Assembly: GCA_002309855.1 (NCBI GenBank)
Contig: DBYD01000041.1
Location: forward strand, 1 to 16,005
Reading direction: 5' to 3'
DNA: 16,005 bases
Source of the DNA: Bacteroidales bacterium UBA1195
GTDB taxonomy: Bacteria > Bacteroidota > Bacteroidia > Bacteroidales > WCHB1-69
The position numbers and the translations under genes are program-made. Of this stretch, positions 14,374 to 16,005 are shown piece after piece (the stretch's first letter is position 1; each line of letters opens with the position of its first letter). Under the pieces are notes generated by a model. It saw nothing but the letters and a program-made list of their open reading frames with translations, ran no database searches and was not told the origin of the DNA.

Positions 14374-14585
14374 GCAAGTTTTCCTCCGTTTTGTTGGCAG
14401 ACAATTAGCAGGTCATCAATGGTTTCGTCCATTGACTGCAAGTGTTCCACATCGTAGAATTCTATCAGAAAAGCCAGTCCCTTATGCTTATGCAGATAGT
14501 TGAACGCCATCTGTCGTGTCATGGAAAAGCGTTGTCCAAAAGCCTGTACAGCAGCCGTTAGGAAAGGGATTTCATATTTGCTCAT
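14370..14585 (-). CDS. DUF3791 protein, candidate antitoxin
   Basis: A 71-residue protein matching the DUF3791 pattern: a first helix (IPFLTAAVQAFGQRFSMTRQMAF), the 'YLHKHKGLAFLIEFYDVEHL' core, and the C-terminal helix DETIDDLLIVCQQNGGKL. DUF3791 genes commonly sit next to DUF3990 genes and are presumed to be their antitoxin or immunity partner. It is the first gene of the compact minus-strand operon. A candidate promoter lies about 30-65 bp upstream, and its stop shares ATGA with the DUF3990 start. Confidence 0.82.
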   Translation of the reverse strand: MSKYEIPFLTAAVQAFGQRFSMTRQMAFNYLHKHKGLAFLIEFYDVEHLQSMDETIDDLLIVCQQNGGKLA

Positions 14586-14614
14586 GGCTATTTTATTCTC
14601 TCTATTTCAATTTG

Positions 14615-14648
14615 CAAATATCCTTAAAAATCCAATATGTTTTCCAAA
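14615..14648 (-). promoter_or_regulatory. Candidate promoter of the DUF3791-DUF3990 operon
   Basis: Reading the minus strand: TTTG (14648-14645), a 22-bp spacer, then GATATTTG (14622-14615), which matches five of the six fixed positions of TAnnTTTG. It is about 30 bp from the ATG at 14585. The -33 TTTG overlaps one arm of the inverted repeat at 14646-14680, so anything binding that repeat could control the promoter. Confidence 0.45.
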
Positions 14649-14680
14649 CGGATGGAAAAAAAAAACTTGTCCATCCGTTT
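14646..14680. repeat. 11-bp perfect inverted repeat between LiaF-like and DUF3791 genes
   Basis: AAACGGATGGA (14646-14656) and TCCATCCGTTT (14670-14680) around a 13-base, A-rich loop. It begins in the last base of the LiaF-like stop codon. As a terminator it is unusual: on the minus strand the T-run lies in the loop and not after the stem. It could still slow or end transcription, or be an operator for the next operon. Confidence 0.7.
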
Positions 14681-15219
14681 CAGTTCTTGATGCTCACACC
14701 GCCCATGAAGTTGCTGGCGGTGATGTTTAGCCTTTTGGCGCCGGGTGTCTGGTTGGCTATGGTGTCGTTGTTGACACCTCCGAGGAAGCTGTGGTTGTTG
14801 ACAAAGACCTGCATGTCGGAAGGGACAAACAGCTCCACTCCGCCCATAAAGGTGTGTATCTCAATCTCCGCATTGTCGTCGATGAGCGCCTGACGGAGAT
14901 CCATGCGGATTCCTCCGCAGAAGGTCTCCAGTTTTGCGCCATGGAACGGTTCGCCATTATAGCGGTAGGAGTCACCTGAAAATGAGACGGAGCAATGCAC
15001 CCTCCCCTCCTCTTTCGGAACGGGAAGCGATTTCATGTGCCAATCGTTTTTCCTGTCACCGGAAAGGAAATGCAGTCCGGCAAGCAGTGCAGTCACTGCC
15101 AGCACATAATGTGTCCATGGCTGCCCCCACACTCCACTGAAGTCCCAGATACCAAGGAGGGTTGAAAGCCACATCGCGCCCCCCGCCAACAAAACGATTC
15201 CAATAATAAATTTCTTCAT
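14680..15219 (-). CDS. LiaF-like envelope-stress membrane protein
   Basis: A 179-residue protein. Two membrane helices, about residues 4-22 and 36-54, precede a C-terminal beta domain with four regularly spaced FxGG turns: FCGG (100-103), FMGG (124-127), FLGG (145-148) and FMGG (171-174), as in the LiaF/YvqF 'cell wall-active antibiotics response' C-terminal domain. In Firmicutes LiaF restrains a sensor kinase that reacts to cell-wall antibiotics; no two-component genes are adjacent here, so the role in this organism is open. I start it at the ATG at 15219; a TTG two codons earlier is less likely. It lies 128 bp downstream of the hipA fragment. Confidence 0.75.
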   Translation of the reverse strand: MKKFIIGIVLLAGGAMWLSTLLGIWDFSGVWGQPWTHYVLAVTALLAGLHFLSGDRKNDWHMKSLPVPKEEGRVHCSVSFSGDSYRYNGEPFHGAKLETFCGGIRMDLRQALIDDNAEIEIHTFMGGVELFVPSDMQVFVNNHSFLGGVNNDTIANQTPGAKRLNITASNFMGGVSIKN

Positions 15220-15347
15220 ATCCAACGCATTTTAAAATTTGAATGTCTTATAACGCCAATGAAAGATTATTATTGTGTACCGTTGCACATTTCGGCACTA
15301 CTGCCTCTTCGGTTTTATTGTCCGTAAGAGAGCGCAAACCGTAGCGG

Positions 15348-15644
15348 TCAAATTTTCCATTCCTGTTGAAACACCTGTTCAAACAAATCCGTTTCACGTT
15401 TCGATATTCCCAAGCTGACTGCAACATTCCGCCAGCTTTTGACGGCGGCAGCGACCTCACGGATGATGCCGGAGGCCTCCTCCCTGCCAATCATGTATTC
15501 TTCCGAGGCTTCAAGAAGAAGGTTTAAATCGGCCTTGTTCGTCGAGGAGGAGATGAGCAGGCTTTGGTATCCGCTGATTGTCGGATTCATATCGTAGGCA
15601 GGTGACAGTGTCCAGCCACGGGGGGTGAGCAGAAATCCATGGTT
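15348..15644 (-). pseudogene. C-terminal fragment of a HipA-like kinase
   Basis: From residue N-H-G-F-L-L onward this frame reads NHGFLLTPRGWTLSPAYDMNP, which is the part of HipA kinases just after the catalytic HxxxDDHLRNHGF motif, then about 75 more residues to a normal HipA-like end (LFEQVFQQEWKI). The whole N-terminal part, the ATP-binding region and the DDHLRN catalytic loop are absent. The open frame extends a few codons further (to 15671) but that part is shared with the upstream HTH gene in another frame. The kinase must therefore be inactive. A deletion joining the end of hipB to late hipA, near 15645-15650, explains it. Confidence 0.8.
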
Positions 15645-15645
15645 G

Positions 15646-15966
15646 CTAAACTTTCTTCGATGCGCGTTCACGATGTTTCAGCGAAAGGTCCTGCAAGGCC
15701 CGTCCCATCTCATCCTTCTGCGCAAGCAAAAGAATGTCATCGTCCAATTGCAGGGCATAGAGCACACGCAGGTAAATGCCGATGGACACTGTAGGTGTTC
15801 CCTTCTCAACTCTCGCAATGGTCATGGGAGAACAGGTCGCACGTTCCGCCACCTGCGCCACACTAAGGTTCCGGCGGAGCCTGGCCAACCTTATCTGCCC
15901 GCCAACCGTCCGCATCTTCTGCTCCAATTTCCGGGGCATTTTCGTGCCCATTGTTGTTTTGCTCAT
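15646..15966 (-). CDS. HipB-like XRE-family HTH repressor
   Basis: A 106-residue DNA-binding protein. The helix-turn-helix spans about residues 22-75: 'GGQIRLARLRRNLSVAQVAE' then RATCSPMTIARVEKGTPTVSIGIYLRVLYALQLDDDILLLA. The tail DEMGRALQDLSLKHRERASKK is typical of the HTH proteins encoded just before HipA-type kinases in Bacteroidetes. The expected role is antitoxin and autorepressor of a hipBA operon. Its partner survives only as a C-terminal fragment beginning one or two bases from this gene's stop, so it is now an orphan regulator. I chose the ATG at 15966; a GTG at 16002 would add twelve unlikely residues. A degenerate -7-like TATCTATA lies just before the ATG. Confidence 0.82.
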   Translation of the reverse strand: MSKTTMGTKMPRKLEQKMRTVGGQIRLARLRRNLSVAQVAERATCSPMTIARVEKGTPTVSIGIYLRVLYALQLDDDILLLAQKDEMGRALQDLSLKHRERASKKV

Positions 15967-16005
15967 ATATAGATACAACCTTGAGTCCCCTTTAAAAAAC
16001 ACCCT

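Noticed and set aside
15084..15099. Inverted repeat GCAGTG / CACTGC within the LiaF-like gene
   Set aside because: Six-base arms inside coding sequence with no regulatory context.

Overview
The window looks like a piece of a Bacteroidales chromosome (Bacteroides/Prevotella-like, Bacteroidetes). The reasons are the TAnnTTTG-type -7 promoter boxes in front of several genes, AT-rich leaders without strong Shine-Dalgarno sites, and the gene families present: DUF3791/DUF3990 modules, an MptD-type membrane protein, a lipoprotein RND adaptor, and a HipB/HipA pair of the type with a free-standing HTH protein. No rRNA, tRNA, CRISPR array or complete insertion sequence was seen. No gene-free stretch exceeds 300 bases; the longest is 3139-3372.

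Layout. (1) 48-2356, minus strand: an AT-rich gene for a winged-helix plus restriction-endonuclease-like protein, a small nitroreductase, and an unknown lipoprotein. (2) 2408-3243: a RelB/DinJ-PIN toxin-antitoxin pair framed by two nearly identical 29-bp direct repeats. (3) 3340-4389, plus strand: a promoter driving an MptD-type (ECF S-component-like) membrane protein and a second four-helix membrane protein. (4) 4450-11557: an AraC-family regulator (minus) divergent from a tripartite RND efflux operon (plus: lipoprotein adaptor, inner-membrane pump, outer-membrane factor), closed by a GNAT acetyltransferase that overlaps the last pump gene. The divergent promoters flank a perfect 15-bp palindrome. 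Two repeat-like sequences sit in frame inside this operon's coding regions: a 30-bp perfect palindrome in the pump and a 75-nt segment in the acetyltransferase. A short ZIP-transporter-like tail follows the acetyltransferase.

(5) 11644-14585, minus strand: an unusually compact seven-gene chain. DUF3791, DUF3990 (ART-fold candidate toxin), a 75-residue protein, a 30-residue mini-ORF and a DUF3795 zinc/cysteine protein are joined by four consecutive ATGA overlaps. A 4-bp gap then leads to a three-helix membrane protein, and a 20-bp gap to a CAT-family acyltransferase. (6) 14680-15966, minus strand: a LiaF-like envelope-stress protein, the C-terminal stump of a HipA kinase, and an apparently intact HipB-like HTH repressor.

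Together the window combines a drug or envelope-stress theme (AraC-controlled RND efflux, nitroreductase, CAT-like and GNAT acetyltransferases, LiaF-like protein) with three toxin-antitoxin-type loci in different states: one apparently complete and repeat-framed, one embedded in a longer operon, and one decayed. All functional assignments come from reading motifs by eye; no database search was possible.
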